Source: JASBZA01 sp964345295 (lineage in GTDB: Bacteria > Bacillota > Clostridia > Saccharofermentanales > Fastidiosipilaceae). From it: a stretch of 64,000 bases of DNA. The notes below the pieces were generated by a model that saw only the letters and a list, made by a program, of their open reading frames with translations, was not told the origin of the DNA and did no database searches. This document shows, piece after piece, positions 17,095-27,300 of the stretch; positions within the stretch are counted from its first letter, which is position 1, and each line of letters opens with the position of its first letter. The stretch is from assembly GCA_964345295.1 (NCBI GenBank), contig CAYFQG010000004.1, positions 1-64,000 on the forward strand. Reading direction: 5' to 3'. A program made the position numbers and the translations under genes.

Positions 17095-17922
17095 ATGGCC
17101 GTTGTATCAATGAAACAATTACTAGAAGCCGGTGTCCATTTCGGTCACCAGACCCGTAGGTGGAACCCCAGAATGAAGGAGTACATCTACACCGAGCGTA
17201 ACGGTATTCATATCGTTGACTTGGAGAAGACCATCCGCATGATTGAAGAAGCTTACGACTTCGTGCGTGATGTGGTTATGCACAACGGAAGAATTTTGTT
17301 CGTCGGAACCAAGAAGCAGGCTCAAGAGTCCATTAGAGAAGAAGCCGAGCGTTGCGGTGAGTTCTATGTCAACAACCGTTGGTTGGGCGGTACTTTAACG
17401 AACTTTGTCACGATTAAGAAGAGAATTGCCCGCTTGCATGAGTTGGAAGACCTGGAAGCTTCCGGTCATTTCGACTTGCTGCCTAAGAAGGAAGTTGCCA
17501 GCTTGAACTTAGAGCACGAGAAGCTGGAAAAGAACCTGGGCGGTATTAAGGACATGAAGCGTCTGCCTGATGCTCTTTTCGTCGTTGACCCCGGCAAGGA
17601 ATATATTGCGGTTGCTGAAGCCAGAAGCTTGAATATTCCGATTGTCGCTATTGTCGACACCAACTGCAATCCCGACTTGATTGACTATGTCATCCCCGGT
17701 AATGATGATGCTATCCGTGCGGTTAAGCTCATGGCTTCCGTCATGGCCGATGCTGTCTTAGAAGGCAAGCAGGGTCTGCAAGAGAACATGGCATCCGAGC
17801 AGGAAGCTCAGATGGCCGAGTCTGAAGGCGATGACACCCCCGAATTGGACTTCTTTGGTGATGATGAAGCGGACGAAGATTACAACGACTTCGACGACTC
17901 TGACGAAGACGACAACGAATAA
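17095..17922 (+). CDS. rpsB: 30S ribosomal protein S2
   Basis: The 275-residue S2 protein of the small subunit carries its signatures: MKQLLEAGVHFGHQTRRWNPRMKEYIY near the start, GTKKQAQESI, NNRWLGGTLTNF, and DTNCNPDLIDYVIPGNDDAIRAVKLM. The last 35 or so residues are an unusually acidic Asp/Glu tail, longer than in Bacillus S2. The start ATG has an AGGAGGT site 4 nt upstream. First gene of the rpsB-tsf pair, ended by a strong terminator after tsf. Confidence 0.97.
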   Translation: MAVVSMKQLLEAGVHFGHQTRRWNPRMKEYIYTERNGIHIVDLEKTIRMIEEAYDFVRDVVMHNGRILFVGTKKQAQESIREEAERCGEFYVNNRWLGGTLTNFVTIKKRIARLHELEDLEASGHFDLLPKKEVASLNLEHEKLEKNLGGIKDMKRLPDALFVVDPGKEYIAVAEARSLNIPIVAIVDTNCNPDLIDYVIPGNDDAIRAVKLMASVMADAVLEGKQGLQENMASEQEAQMAESEGDDTPELDFFGDDEADEDYNDFDDSDEDDNE

Positions 17923-17969
17923 GACGAAGTCCTAAGAAATAGAAGATTATAGAGAAGGAGTTAGGTGAA

Positions 17970-18623
17970 ATGGCTAATATTACAGCAGGTATGGTAAAAG
18001 AATTACGTGAACGCACCGGCGCCGGTATGATGGACTGCAAGAAGGCCTTGATTGAGGTCGGCGGTGATATGGATAAGGCTGAAGATTGGCTGCGTGAGCA
18101 AGGTGTATTAAACTCCGCTAAGAAGAGCTCCAGAATTACAGCTGAAGGTATTGTTGATTCTTATATCCACATGGGCGGCCGTGTCGGTGTTTTGATTGAA
18201 GTTAATATCGAGACCGACTTCGCTGCCAGAAACGAGAAGTTCCGTAACTTGGTTAAGGACTTGGCTATGCAGGTTGCTGCTATGAATCCTAAGTATGTCT
18301 CCAGAGAAGACGTACCCGAGGATGTCTTGAACCACGAGATGGATCTGATCCGTAACGAGGCGCTGAATTCCGGCAAGCCCGAGAAGGTGGTTGACCATAT
18401 TGTTAAGGGCAGAATTGAGAAGTTCTATTCCGAGTCTTGCTTGTTAGACCAAGCCTTTATTAAGGACGAAGATAAGACAGTGGAAACCGTCGTTAAGGAA
18501 TTGATTTCCGAAATCGGTGAGAACATTAAGGTTCGTCGCTTTACCCGTTACGAGATGGGTGAAGGTTTGGAGAAGAAGGAAGAAGACTTTGCAGCCGAAG
18601 TTCAAAAAGCGGTGCAGGGGTAA
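17970..18623 (+). CDS. tsf: Elongation factor Ts (short form)
   Basis: EF-Ts exchanges GDP for GTP on EF-Tu. The UBA-like N-terminal domain carries VKELRERTGAGMMDCKKALIE, followed by AEDWLREQG and the EF-Tu contact motif TDFAARNEKF (canonical TDFVA, here TDFAA). At 217 residues it is the short type with one core subdomain, shorter than the roughly 290-residue Bacillus or E. coli proteins. GGAG at 17956-17959 is the ribosome binding site. Confidence 0.96.
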   Translation: MANITAGMVKELRERTGAGMMDCKKALIEVGGDMDKAEDWLREQGVLNSAKKSSRITAEGIVDSYIHMGGRVGVLIEVNIETDFAARNEKFRNLVKDLAMQVAAMNPKYVSREDVPEDVLNHEMDLIRNEALNSGKPEKVVDHIVKGRIEKFYSESCLLDQAFIKDEDKTVETVVKELISEIGENIKVRRFTRYEMGEGLEKKEEDFAAEVQKAVQG

Positions 18624-18648
18624 ACGTTCTCCGGCATAAATAAATTTG

Positions 18649-18684
18649 AGTGTCTCGGGCCTCCGGGCTTGGGACACTTTTTTT
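18649..18684 (+). terminator. Intrinsic terminator after tsf
   Basis: A stem of about 13 bp (18649-18661 with 18666-18678, three G-U pairs, tight TCCG loop) is followed by a T-run to 18684. Confidence 0.88.
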
Positions 18685-18706
18685 GTAAAAAATTAAGGAG
18701 GATGAG

Positions 18707-19447
18707 ATGGATCAGCTAAAAGAGACTCAAAATCAGTTAGGGAAAAGTCGTTACAAAAGGATTTTACTGAAGCTGTCCGGAGAAGTTTTGGCCGGTGAAA
18801 AGGGAGCCGGAATCGACATGGACAAGGTGACGCAAATCAGCCGGTCAATTTGCGCTTTGTACGATCTGGGCGTGGAACTGGCCGTTGTTGTAGGCGGCGG
18901 TAATATCTGGCGAGGTAGGACTTCGGAAGGTATGGATAGGGTCACCGCAGACCACATGGGTATGCTGGCCACGTCCATCAATGCTTTGGCCTTGTCCGAT
19001 GCGATTTTGCAATTGAACCATGATACCAGGGTTATGAGCGCCATCGCCATGCAAGAAATTGCCGAGACCTATATTAGAAAAAGAGCTCTCCGTCACATGG
19101 AAAAGGGAAGAATCGTCATTTTTGCCTGTGGTATCGGTAATCCCTATTTCTCTACCGACACTACGGCGGCTCTTCGTGCAGCTGAAATTGGGGCAGATGT
19201 TATTTTTAAGGCGACGAATGTTGACGGTATTTTCGACAAGGATCCTAAGCGCTTTGCTGATGCCAAACTTTATTCTAAGCTGACCCATCAGGATGTTTTG
19301 CAGAAAGAACTGCGCGTGATGGATGCTACGGCAGCAGCTTTATGTCGCGATAACCATATCGATATTGCGGTTTTTAACCTCGACCCACCCGAGAACATCG
19401 TCAAGATGGCTTTGGGCGAATTGGAAAAATCGACTTTAGTCTATTAA
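18707..19447 (+). CDS. pyrH: UMP kinase
   Basis: The 246-residue amino-acid-kinase-fold enzyme phosphorylates UMP to UDP. Markers are RILLKLSGEVLAG, ELAVVVGGGNIWRG, DHMGMLATSINALAL, FACGIGNPYFSTDTTAALRAAEIGAD and KATNVDGIFDKDP. A 20-residue N-terminal extension precedes the core. A strong AAGGAGGATGAG site precedes the ATG. It sits in its usual place between tsf and frr. Confidence 0.96.
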   Translation: MDQLKETQNQLGKSRYKRILLKLSGEVLAGEKGAGIDMDKVTQISRSICALYDLGVELAVVVGGGNIWRGRTSEGMDRVTADHMGMLATSINALALSDAILQLNHDTRVMSAIAMQEIAETYIRKRALRHMEKGRIVIFACGIGNPYFSTDTTAALRAAEIGADVIFKATNVDGIFDKDPKRFADAKLYSKLTHQDVLQKELRVMDATAAALCRDNHIDIAVFNLDPPENIVKMALGELEKSTLVY

Positions 19448-19459
19448 TTACTTATTCAA

Positions 19460-19468
19460 TGCTATAAT
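19460..19468 (+). promoter_or_regulatory. Extended -10 promoter before frr
   Basis: TGCTATAAT lies 40 bp before the frr start with no good -35. The frr-to-polC cluster may have its own start here. Confidence 0.5.
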
Positions 19469-19507
19469 CTATGCATTACGAAGTATTTCAAGGTGGAGGT
19501 TAATACT

Positions 19508-20074
19508 ATGAGTACACTTACACAAGACACTTATAAGTCTTACGAGGAGAGAATGCAGACCAGTCTTTCTTACTTGCAAGAAGACCTCAATACGGTCAGA
19601 GCCGGTCGGGCTAATCCCAGGGTTTTGGACCAGATTCATGTTTCTTATTACGGTGTAGATACAGCTTTGAATCAGGTAGCGGCTATTTCCGTACCTGAAG
19701 CCAGACAGCTTCTGATTGCTCCTTGGGACAAGACACTTTTGAAGGAAATCGAAAAGGCTATCCAGGCATCCGATATCGGCATTAACCCGCAAAACGACGG
19801 CAGCCAGATCCGTCTGACTTTCCCCGCTTTGACCGAAGAGAGAAGAAAAGACTTGACCAAGCAGGTTAATAAGATGGGTGAGGAGACCAAGGTTGCTATC
19901 CGTAACATCCGTCGTGATTTCCTGGATATGGCTAAGAAACTTCAGAAGAATGCCGATATTTCCGAAGACCAGTACCATGATTCGGAAACGAAGATTCAGG
20001 AGCTGACCGACAAGTATACGGGCGAAGTCGATAAGATGGTTTCTTCTAAGTCCGAAGAACTGATGGCCATCTAG
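19508..20074 (+). CDS. frr: Ribosome recycling factor
   Basis: With EF-G, RRF splits post-termination ribosomes. The 188-residue protein has the family block YLQEDLNTVRAGRANPRVLDQIHVSYYG, then IAPWDKTLLKEIEKAIQASDIGINPQNDGSQIRLTFPALTEERRKDLTKQV. ATG 19508 is chosen because an AAGGTGGAGGT site precedes it; an upstream in-frame GTG lies inside that site. Confidence 0.96.
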   Translation: MSTLTQDTYKSYEERMQTSLSYLQEDLNTVRAGRANPRVLDQIHVSYYGVDTALNQVAAISVPEARQLLIAPWDKTLLKEIEKAIQASDIGINPQNDGSQIRLTFPALTEERRKDLTKQVNKMGEETKVAIRNIRRDFLDMAKKLQKNADISEDQYHDSETKIQELTDKYTGEVDKMVSSKSEELMAI

Positions 20075-20102
20075 TCCTTTTATAGGGAGAAGAAGACTTC
20101 AC

Positions 20103-20840
20103 ATGTGGAAGTTCTTTAGAAAAAAGAAAAAGAATGCGGATATGCCTGAGACCTACGTGGTTCCCGGGCATATCGCTATTATTATGGACGGTAACGGCAG
20201 GTGGGCCAAAAAGCGCGGCCTGTCCAGGTCTTACGGTCATCGGGCCGGTGGCGAGACCTTGCGAAAAATCGTCTATGCAGCCAGAGATTTGGGTGTTCAA
20301 TACCTTACCGTCTATGCCTTTTCAACAGAGAATTGGAAAAGGCCTCAGGAAGAAGTCGATAAAATCATGGAGATTTTTATGGACTTCTTTAACCGTTATC
20401 AAGACGAGTTCTCGAAGATTAAATGCCGGGTACGTTTCATGGGGCGCGAAGAGGGTATTCCCGCCGACGTCATGGAAACCATCCGCAAGATTGAAAAGGT
20501 CACCGAGACAGGCGACCAGATTCAGCTGAATGTTGCCTTTAACTACGGAGGCAGGCAAGAAGTTCTGGATGCCGTGACGAAAATGATGGCCCAAGAAGAC
20601 CGGCCTCCTCTTATAGACGAAGCCTACTTTAAACAATTTCTTTATTTACCGGACGTACCGGATCCCGACCTTATCATCCGATCCAGCGGAGAAATGCGAA
20701 CGTCTAATTTTCTCATATGGGAGTCGGCCTATAGCGAGTTTTGGGTATCCGATATTCTGTGGCCGGATTTTACGGGTGAGGACCTCAAGCAGGCTGTCTT
20801 GGACTATAATAATCGGCATAGAAGATATGGAGGTTTATAA
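20103..20840 (+). CDS. uppS: Undecaprenyl diphosphate synthase
   Basis: The 245-residue cis-prenyltransferase makes the C55 lipid carrier for cell wall synthesis. HIAIIMDGNGRWAKKRGL holds the catalytic Asp, and FSTENWKRP, NVAFNYGGRQE and RSSGEMRTSNFLIWESAYSEFW follow in order. It starts with a Lys-rich MWKFFRKKKKN segment. The stop is directly followed by the cdsA ATG. Confidence 0.95.
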   Translation: MWKFFRKKKKNADMPETYVVPGHIAIIMDGNGRWAKKRGLSRSYGHRAGGETLRKIVYAARDLGVQYLTVYAFSTENWKRPQEEVDKIMEIFMDFFNRYQDEFSKIKCRVRFMGREEGIPADVMETIRKIEKVTETGDQIQLNVAFNYGGRQEVLDAVTKMMAQEDRPPLIDEAYFKQFLYLPDVPDPDLIIRSSGEMRTSNFLIWESAYSEFWVSDILWPDFTGEDLKQAVLDYNNRHRRYGGL

Positions 20841-21776
20841 ATGGTTAAGCAAAGAGTTGTAACGGGTGCTATCTTTTTTGCCATCTTACTGGCTTTTCTA
20901 ATTGCATCTATTTGGCTTCCTCTGGCTATGGTCATCTATTTTCTCATAGTGGCCGTCATAGGATCGCTGGAATTGGGTCATGCCTTAAGAAACAAGTTCA
21001 CGCCTCTATCCTATGTCTCTATTGTTATCGGAAGTCTCACTATGTTGACGCCTTGCCTGGTTTGGTATGCCTACAGGACTTTAGGCAGGTGGCATATTTT
21101 GAAAAAGGCCGATTTGCCTTACGGACCCGAAGCTTCCACGAATTTCATCTGGCTCCTGGGTTTCGGCAGCTTGGTTTTCCTTCTGTGTTTCGTACTCTAT
21201 GCCATGATTAATATAGGCCTTAAGATTGTTAGAAAAGGGCCGGATCACTTACCTCATGCCGTAGCCGAATGTTCTACGGCCTTTACGGTGGCTCTACCTT
21301 TAAGTGCCGTTGTTTTATTCCAGTTTGCTATTCCGCATGGGTATTTCTGGCTATTGTATGCCCTGGTAACACCTATGATTGTAGATGTTTCTGCCTATTA
21401 TGCCGGTTCTTATTTCGGCAAGAAGAAAATGCTTCCCGAAGTGAGTCCCAACAAGACCTGGATGGGCTTTATAGCAGGTCTGGCCGGTTCGGTCGTCTTC
21501 AGCTTAATCTATTTTCTGATTTTCTTCAGAGGCGGTTTCCCCCTGATGTCTGCTAAGCAAATCGTTCCTTACAGCCTTCTCACCGGCCTTATCATTGGCC
21601 TGGGTGCCCAAGTCGGTGACTGGGTATTTTCTTCCATTAAGCGTTGGTGCGGGATTAAAGACTTTTCCAAGCTCCTACCCGGGCACGGCGGCATCATGGA
21701 CCGTTTTGATTCGGTCTTTTATTCCTTGCCTTTGACCATGCTGATGGCTTTTTTCTTCTACCTCCTGAAGCGCTAA
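20841..21776 (+). CDS. cdsA: Phosphatidate cytidylyltransferase
   Basis: This membrane enzyme (311 residues, about eight spans) makes CDP-diacylglycerol for phospholipid synthesis. The C-terminal CdsA signature SSIKRWCGIKDFSKLLPGHGGIMDRFDS is intact, and SPNKTWMGFIAGLAGS precedes it. The chain is somewhat longer than the usual 270, with an extra hydrophobic N-terminal portion. It abuts uppS with no spacer. Confidence 0.95.
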   Translation: MVKQRVVTGAIFFAILLAFLIASIWLPLAMVIYFLIVAVIGSLELGHALRNKFTPLSYVSIVIGSLTMLTPCLVWYAYRTLGRWHILKKADLPYGPEASTNFIWLLGFGSLVFLLCFVLYAMINIGLKIVRKGPDHLPHAVAECSTAFTVALPLSAVVLFQFAIPHGYFWLLYALVTPMIVDVSAYYAGSYFGKKKMLPEVSPNKTWMGFIAGLAGSVVFSLIYFLIFFRGGFPLMSAKQIVPYSLLTGLIIGLGAQVGDWVFSSIKRWCGIKDFSKLLPGHGGIMDRFDSVFYSLPLTMLMAFFFYLLKR

Positions 21777-21791
21777 GAGGAGGTGTACTAA

Positions 21792-22961
21792 ATGAAACGT
21801 ATAGGTATTTTGGGCTCTACCGGCTCTATAGGACGGCAGACCGTTGAGGTATGTCGTTTTCTGGACTATCCGGTTGCCTTTTTAACCGCCAAGACATCGG
21901 CGGATCTTTTGTTTGAACAGGCCAGAGTTTTAAAACCGCAAGTATTAGTTTTAGAAGATGAAAGTAAGGCTGAGGCTTTAAAAGAAAAGGTAAGAGCCGC
22001 AGGCTTAGACTGCCGGGTAGAGGCGGGCAGACAGGCTTTAATCGAAGTGGCCAAACGCCCCGGTGTCGATATGGTTCTGTCTTCCATGGTCGGTATGGCC
22101 GGCTTGGAACCCACCCTGGCGGCCTTAGAATCCGGTATCGATGTGGCTTTGGCCAATAAAGAAACCCTGGTCGTGGGAGGCGACTTGGTCGTCAAGACTG
22201 CCCGGGACCATGGCGCAAAACTTTATCCGGTAGACAGTGAGCATTCAGCCATATGGCAGGCTTTGGCCGGCGGTAAAAAAGACGAGTTATATAAGATTTT
22301 TCTCACCTGTTCGGGAGGCCCTTTCAGAGGCAAGAAAAAAGAAGACTTGGCCCATGTGACGGCCGAGGAAGCTTTGAACCACCCGACTTGGAAAATGGGC
22401 GGCAAAATTACCATTGACTCGGCTACTTTGATGAATAAGGCCTTCGAACTCATAGAGGCTTGCTATCTTTTTGATGTCGATGAGGACGCAGTTGAAGTGG
22501 TTGTCCATCCCGAATCCATTATCCATTCCATGGTGGAGTTTAATGACCATTCGGTTTTGGCCCAGCTGGGTGTAACCGATATGCGCCTGCCCATTCAATA
22601 TGCTTTGACTTATCCGGAGCGGATGGATTCTCTTACACCCGCTTTCGACCCCTTTAATGCTAAGGCCCACCGGCTCAGCTTTGAACCGGTTGACGAAGAG
22701 ACCTTTCCCAGCATTGCTTGGGCCAGACAGGCCTGGCAAAAAGGGCAAGGAACGAGTATTATTTTAAACGCTGCCAATGAAGTGGCGGTAGAATATTTTT
22801 TGGCCGGCAAGATTTCCTTCTTGGCTATATGGGAGATTATCCGGCATTGTCTGGAAAAGATTACGGCCCCCAAGGGCTTTAATCTTTATAATTTAGAAGA
22901 TATTTTGGCCCTGGACCTGGAGACTAGGAGAGAAGCCGGACTAAGGGCCGACCGTTTATAA
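21792..22961 (+). CDS. dxr: 1-deoxy-D-xylulose 5-phosphate reductoisomerase
   Basis: The first committed enzyme of the non-mevalonate isoprenoid pathway (389 residues). RIGILGSTGSIGRQTVEV is the NADPH site, ALANKETLVVGG and PVDSEHSAIWQAL form the metal and substrate region, and MNKAFELIEACYLFDV with PESIIHSMVEFNDHSVLAQLG completes it. AGAGGAGGTG precedes the ATG. Together with uppS it ties isoprenoid supply to wall carrier synthesis. Confidence 0.96.
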   Translation: MKRIGILGSTGSIGRQTVEVCRFLDYPVAFLTAKTSADLLFEQARVLKPQVLVLEDESKAEALKEKVRAAGLDCRVEAGRQALIEVAKRPGVDMVLSSMVGMAGLEPTLAALESGIDVALANKETLVVGGDLVVKTARDHGAKLYPVDSEHSAIWQALAGGKKDELYKIFLTCSGGPFRGKKKEDLAHVTAEEALNHPTWKMGGKITIDSATLMNKAFELIEACYLFDVDEDAVEVVVHPESIIHSMVEFNDHSVLAQLGVTDMRLPIQYALTYPERMDSLTPAFDPFNAKAHRLSFEPVDEETFPSIAWARQAWQKGQGTSIILNAANEVAVEYFLAGKISFLAIWEIIRHCLEKITAPKGFNLYNLEDILALDLETRREAGLRADRL

Positions 22962-22989
22962 GCTTATATAGTGGGAGAACTTTATATTT

Positions 22990-24318
22990 ATGAGTAGACT
23001 CTTAGGGATACTTGTCGCTATTTTGATTTTGAGTTTAATGCTCTTTTTGCATGAGCTGGGCCACTTCCTCATGGGAAGGAAGCTGGGCTTTACTGTTGTG
23101 GAGTTCAGCATTTTTATGGGACCCAGACTTTTTTCTTTTGAGAAAAACGGTATTCGCTATTCGTTGAAGGCCATACCTTTAGGAGCCTCGGTAGAATTTT
23201 CCGGTGAGTACCCCGAAGAGAACGAAGACTATGTGCTGAAAAAGGGCGATTTTTACGAAAGACCACGCTGGGCCAGGGCCTTGACGCTCTTGGCCGGTCC
23301 TTTGATGAATATCCTAACGGCTCTAATTGTCTTTATCATTTTATTTTCCGTCACGGGTTTTGCAAAAACACGCATTGCCGATATTGATTCGGGCAGTTTG
23401 GCCCAAGAAGCCGGTATGAAGGCAGGGGAACAAATCCTCTCCATTGACGGATACAAAGTCCGAACCGATTTAGACTTTGGCATCGGCCAGATGGTTTTGG
23501 ATCCGACCCAGGCCAAGGAGCCCGGTTCCAACTACATAATTCTTACTAAAGACCCCCAGACGGGTGAAGAGAAGTCTTACGAGATTAAGCCTCGTATGGA
23601 AGATTCTTATGTCTTCGGTATTGTTATGGATTTTTCGGATAATAAGAATATTATTTCCACTATCGATAAGGAGATTAACCCTCATGCCGGAGCCTTTGTC
23701 CCGGGTGACGAAATTCTAAAAGTCGATGGCAAGGAAGTAAATCCCACTAATTTGATCCCCACACTTAGGGCCAGCAGTTCGGATAGCGAAAGGACCTTTA
23801 CGATTAACAGAGGCGGCAAGACCAAGGATATTCAGGTCAAGCCTAGCGCGGTTCCGGGGCCGGTGCCTTTGGGCGTTTCTCTGACCTTGGTTCAAAAGCC
23901 CGGCTTTAGTGTCGTGCCTTATACTTTTCAATATATGTGGTCCTATCTTAAGGGAACCGGTAAGGTCCTGGGCCAAGTTTTCCAGGGCCGAGCCAGAGCT
24001 CAAGATACGCTGACCGGGCCCGTGGGCATTGTCTCGGTTTTCTCGGGTGTGGTGACTTCTGAGTTTAATGTGGGCCTTAAGCTGATTCAGATTTTCAATC
24101 TCTTTGCCGTAATCTCTTTAGCCCTGGGCGCGACCAATCTCTTGCCCATCCCGCCGCTCGACGGAGGCCAGCTCCTCTTACTTATCATTGAGTCTATTCG
24201 CAGGAAGCGTTTAAGCCTTAAAGCGCAGAATATCGTGACCATGATCGGAGTGGTCTTCGTCCTAGGTCTGGCCGCTTTAGCTTTAGGATTCGACATATTG
24301 AGGATCTTCAAGAAATAA
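22990..24318 (+). CDS. rseP: Site-2 zinc metalloprotease RseP family
   Basis: This intramembrane protease (442 residues) cleaves membrane-spanning regulators such as anti-sigma factors or signal-peptide remnants. The zinc motif HELGH is in the first helix (about 18-22) and the third ligand is in NLLPIPPLDGGQ near the C-terminus. Two PDZ-like domains lie between (AQEAGMKAGEQILSIDGYKV, and AGAFVPGDEILKVDGKEV). Bacillus RasP has one, so the longer chain is notable. The stop overlaps polC as TAATG; ispG, often found here, is absent. Confidence 0.94.
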   Translation: MSRLLGILVAILILSLMLFLHELGHFLMGRKLGFTVVEFSIFMGPRLFSFEKNGIRYSLKAIPLGASVEFSGEYPEENEDYVLKKGDFYERPRWARALTLLAGPLMNILTALIVFIILFSVTGFAKTRIADIDSGSLAQEAGMKAGEQILSIDGYKVRTDLDFGIGQMVLDPTQAKEPGSNYIILTKDPQTGEEKSYEIKPRMEDSYVFGIVMDFSDNKNIISTIDKEINPHAGAFVPGDEILKVDGKEVNPTNLIPTLRASSSDSERTFTINRGGKTKDIQVKPSAVPGPVPLGVSLTLVQKPGFSVVPYTFQYMWSYLKGTGKVLGQVFQGRARAQDTLTGPVGIVSVFSGVVTSEFNVGLKLIQIFNLFAVISLALGATNLLPIPPLDGGQLLLLIIESIRRKRLSLKAQNIVTMIGVVFVLGLAALALGFDILRIFKK

Positions 24319-27300
24319 TGCAGGGCAGAGAGTTTACACAACACCAAGATTTAGGGGACTTATGCCACAGCCTTTTGGGGAGGAGTCCTGAGTTTTCCAC
24401 GCCTTCTTTGGCCAAAGCTTTTGAGCTGTGGGAACACAGGATTCAAGGCCTCTATGTGGAGAGCTTGGATAATCTGGCCATTAAGCTGGAATCCGCCATG
24501 CCTGTAGCCGGCAGAGTCTTGTGGGAGCTCGAAACTTATCTGGAGACGCATCTGAAGATTCGTCAGGTGTCTCTTTATGTTCATTTCTCAACGGAGGCCC
24601 GTGACAAGGCGGATTTCTTGTGCCGCCTCCTACCTTGGGCTGCCGAATCGCTCCATGAAGAAGGTTTCGGTGTTTTCTGCCTGCTTTTACCTCAGATAAA
24701 GTGTGAGTCGGAAGGCTCTACCTTATCGATTTCTTTGCCCAAAGATCAGGCTTGTATTTTGGGACGTGACCATGTGAAGGCCATGGAACATTTCTATAAG
24801 GAACGTTTGGGCCTGGAGATAAATGTTGATTTAAACTTAGTCAGAAGCCAAGATCCGGAAACGGGCGGTCCGATATTGGACTTGGATCTTTTTTGTTCGG
24901 ATCGAGATTCTATTATTGACCACCATGTGGAGAAAATTTCCAGAGAGGCACTTTTAAATGGGCCTGAGCCTCCGGCTCCGCAAGCTCCGCCCAAGCCGAC
25001 TTACAGCGGCAAGGCCAACACCTCTTATAAAGGACGTTATCAGAAATCGGAGCGCCATATTTGGGGACGTTTAGACAACAGGCTGGACTTAACACCGCTG
25101 GATCAATTGGATGACGAATCGGGTCTGGTTAGTGTTTACGGCTATGTAGCCCAATACGAATCCCGGTTAGTCAGTAACAATACCAGAGCCCTGGTTAAGT
25201 TCTCCATCTACGGCGACCGAGGTGGTATTGCCTGTGTTCTCTTTTTGAAAAATCCGGAAGATGAGGGCGCTTTGGCCGAAAAAATTTCCAACGGAACCTA
25301 CATTCGTGCCGACTTGGAAGTATCTTATGACGGTCGTTTTGCCAAAGACTTGCAAGGCAAGGTTATCGGTATCGAAGAGGCCGATCCGCCGCCGCCGCGT
25401 CAAGATTTTGCCATGGAAAAACGTGTGGAACTCCACCTTCATACCAACATGTCGGCCAAAGACGGTCATTCCAAGCCGGAAGACCTGGTGGCCCTGGCCG
25501 AGCAATTCGGCATGCCTGCTATAGCCATCACCGACCACGGCAATGTCCAAGCCTTTCCCAAGGCCCAGGACGTCTTGGACAAGCTCAAGGCCAAGGGCTC
25601 TAATTTGAAACTCATCCTGGGATCGGAAGTCTACCTGGTAGACGACGGCCGCGGATACTTTGCCTATGGGGCAGGTGACCTCCCCATGGGAGACAGCTTC
25701 GTCGCCCTGGACCTAGAAACGACCGGCCTGGACAAGGATAGTTGCCACATCATTGAGATTGGTGCCGTGCGTTTTACCCGAGACGAATCCGGTCATTTCT
25801 ATCCGGGTGAACGCTTCAGTACCATGGTCAACCCCGGTGTGCCCATTCCTACTAAAACAACGGAAATTACCGGTATCACCCAGGCCATGGTGGACGAAGA
25901 AGGTATCGAACCCGGCGAGGCCTTAGAAAAGCTTCATACTTTCTTGGGCAAAGACCCTATCGTCGGCCATAATGTCCTTTTTGACCTGGGCTTTCTACGC
26001 TATGAAGCTTACAGATTAGTAGAATACGAGGAACCCAAGCTCAAGTTTAACCCCTTGGCAATCGATACCCTGCCCCTGGCAAGAGGCCTTATAGAAGGTC
26101 TTCCTTCTTACAGCCTGGACAAGGTAAGCCAGCGCCTGGGTGTGCCTTTAGAAAGCCATCATCGGGCCGTGGACGACGCCATTGCGGCGGGCTTTATCTT
26201 CGATAAGCTTTGGGCCGACCAAGGCTACATGCCGCTAAGGGATTTAAACCATAAGTTGGGCCAGAAGGATTTGGCCTATGTCAAAAATTATAAGACCAGA
26301 CCCTACCACCAGATTCTCCTGGCTAAAAACCAGCTGGGCCTTTATAACCTTTATCGCCTGGTGTCTTTGTCCCATATTCGTTATTTTAAATCCAGACCCA
26401 GAATTCCCAGGTCTGTCTTGGAGTACTACCGTGATGGTCTCATTATCGGGTCTGCCTGCGAAGCCGGAGAGATTTTTCAGGCGATTCTTGCAACTTATAA
26501 GGAAGCACAGGGCAATTACGATAAGGCTTTGGCCCTAATAAACGACAATAAAGACTTAATTAAACGGGCCCGCTTCTATGACTATTTGGAAATTCAGCCT
26601 TTGGGCAACAATAATTTTATGTTGGAAAAAGAAGGCAATTTTGTAGAGAGCGAGCAAGATTTAATGAATTTAAATCGCCTGGTCATTGCTTTGGCCGAGA
26701 AAGCCGGCCGACCGGTCGTGGCGACTTGCGACGCCCACTTCCTGAACGAAGAGGATGCCATCTACAGAGAAATCTTGCAGGTCGGTTCGGGCTTCGATGC
26801 CCAGGAGAACCCAACCAAGCTCTACTTAAGAACGACCGATGAGATGTTGGAAGAGTTTTCCTACTTGCCCGAAGACTTGCGCTATGAGGTTGTGGTGACC
26901 AACCCCAGAAAGATTGCCGAGTCCATCGACCCCAGAGTTCGCCCTTTCCCTAAGGGAACCTACCCGCCGCAGATAGCCGAGGCTTCGGAAGACGTGGAGA
27001 AGTGGACCTGGGATAAGTGTAAGGACTTATACGAAAAAGACGGTGTCATTCTGCCGGAGATTGAAGAACGGGTAGAGAAGGAGCTTAGGTCCATTATCGA
27101 TAACGGCTTCGGCATTATGTATTACATTGCGGCCAAATTAGTTAAATGGACCAACAATGACGGCTATATCGTAGGGTCCAGAGGTTCGGTCGGCTCTTCC
27201 GTGGTGGCTTTCTTATGCGGTATTTCCGAGGTAAACCCACTGCCGGCCCACTATGCCTGTCCCAAGTGCCACTATGTGGAATTTGCTCCGGAAGGAGCCT

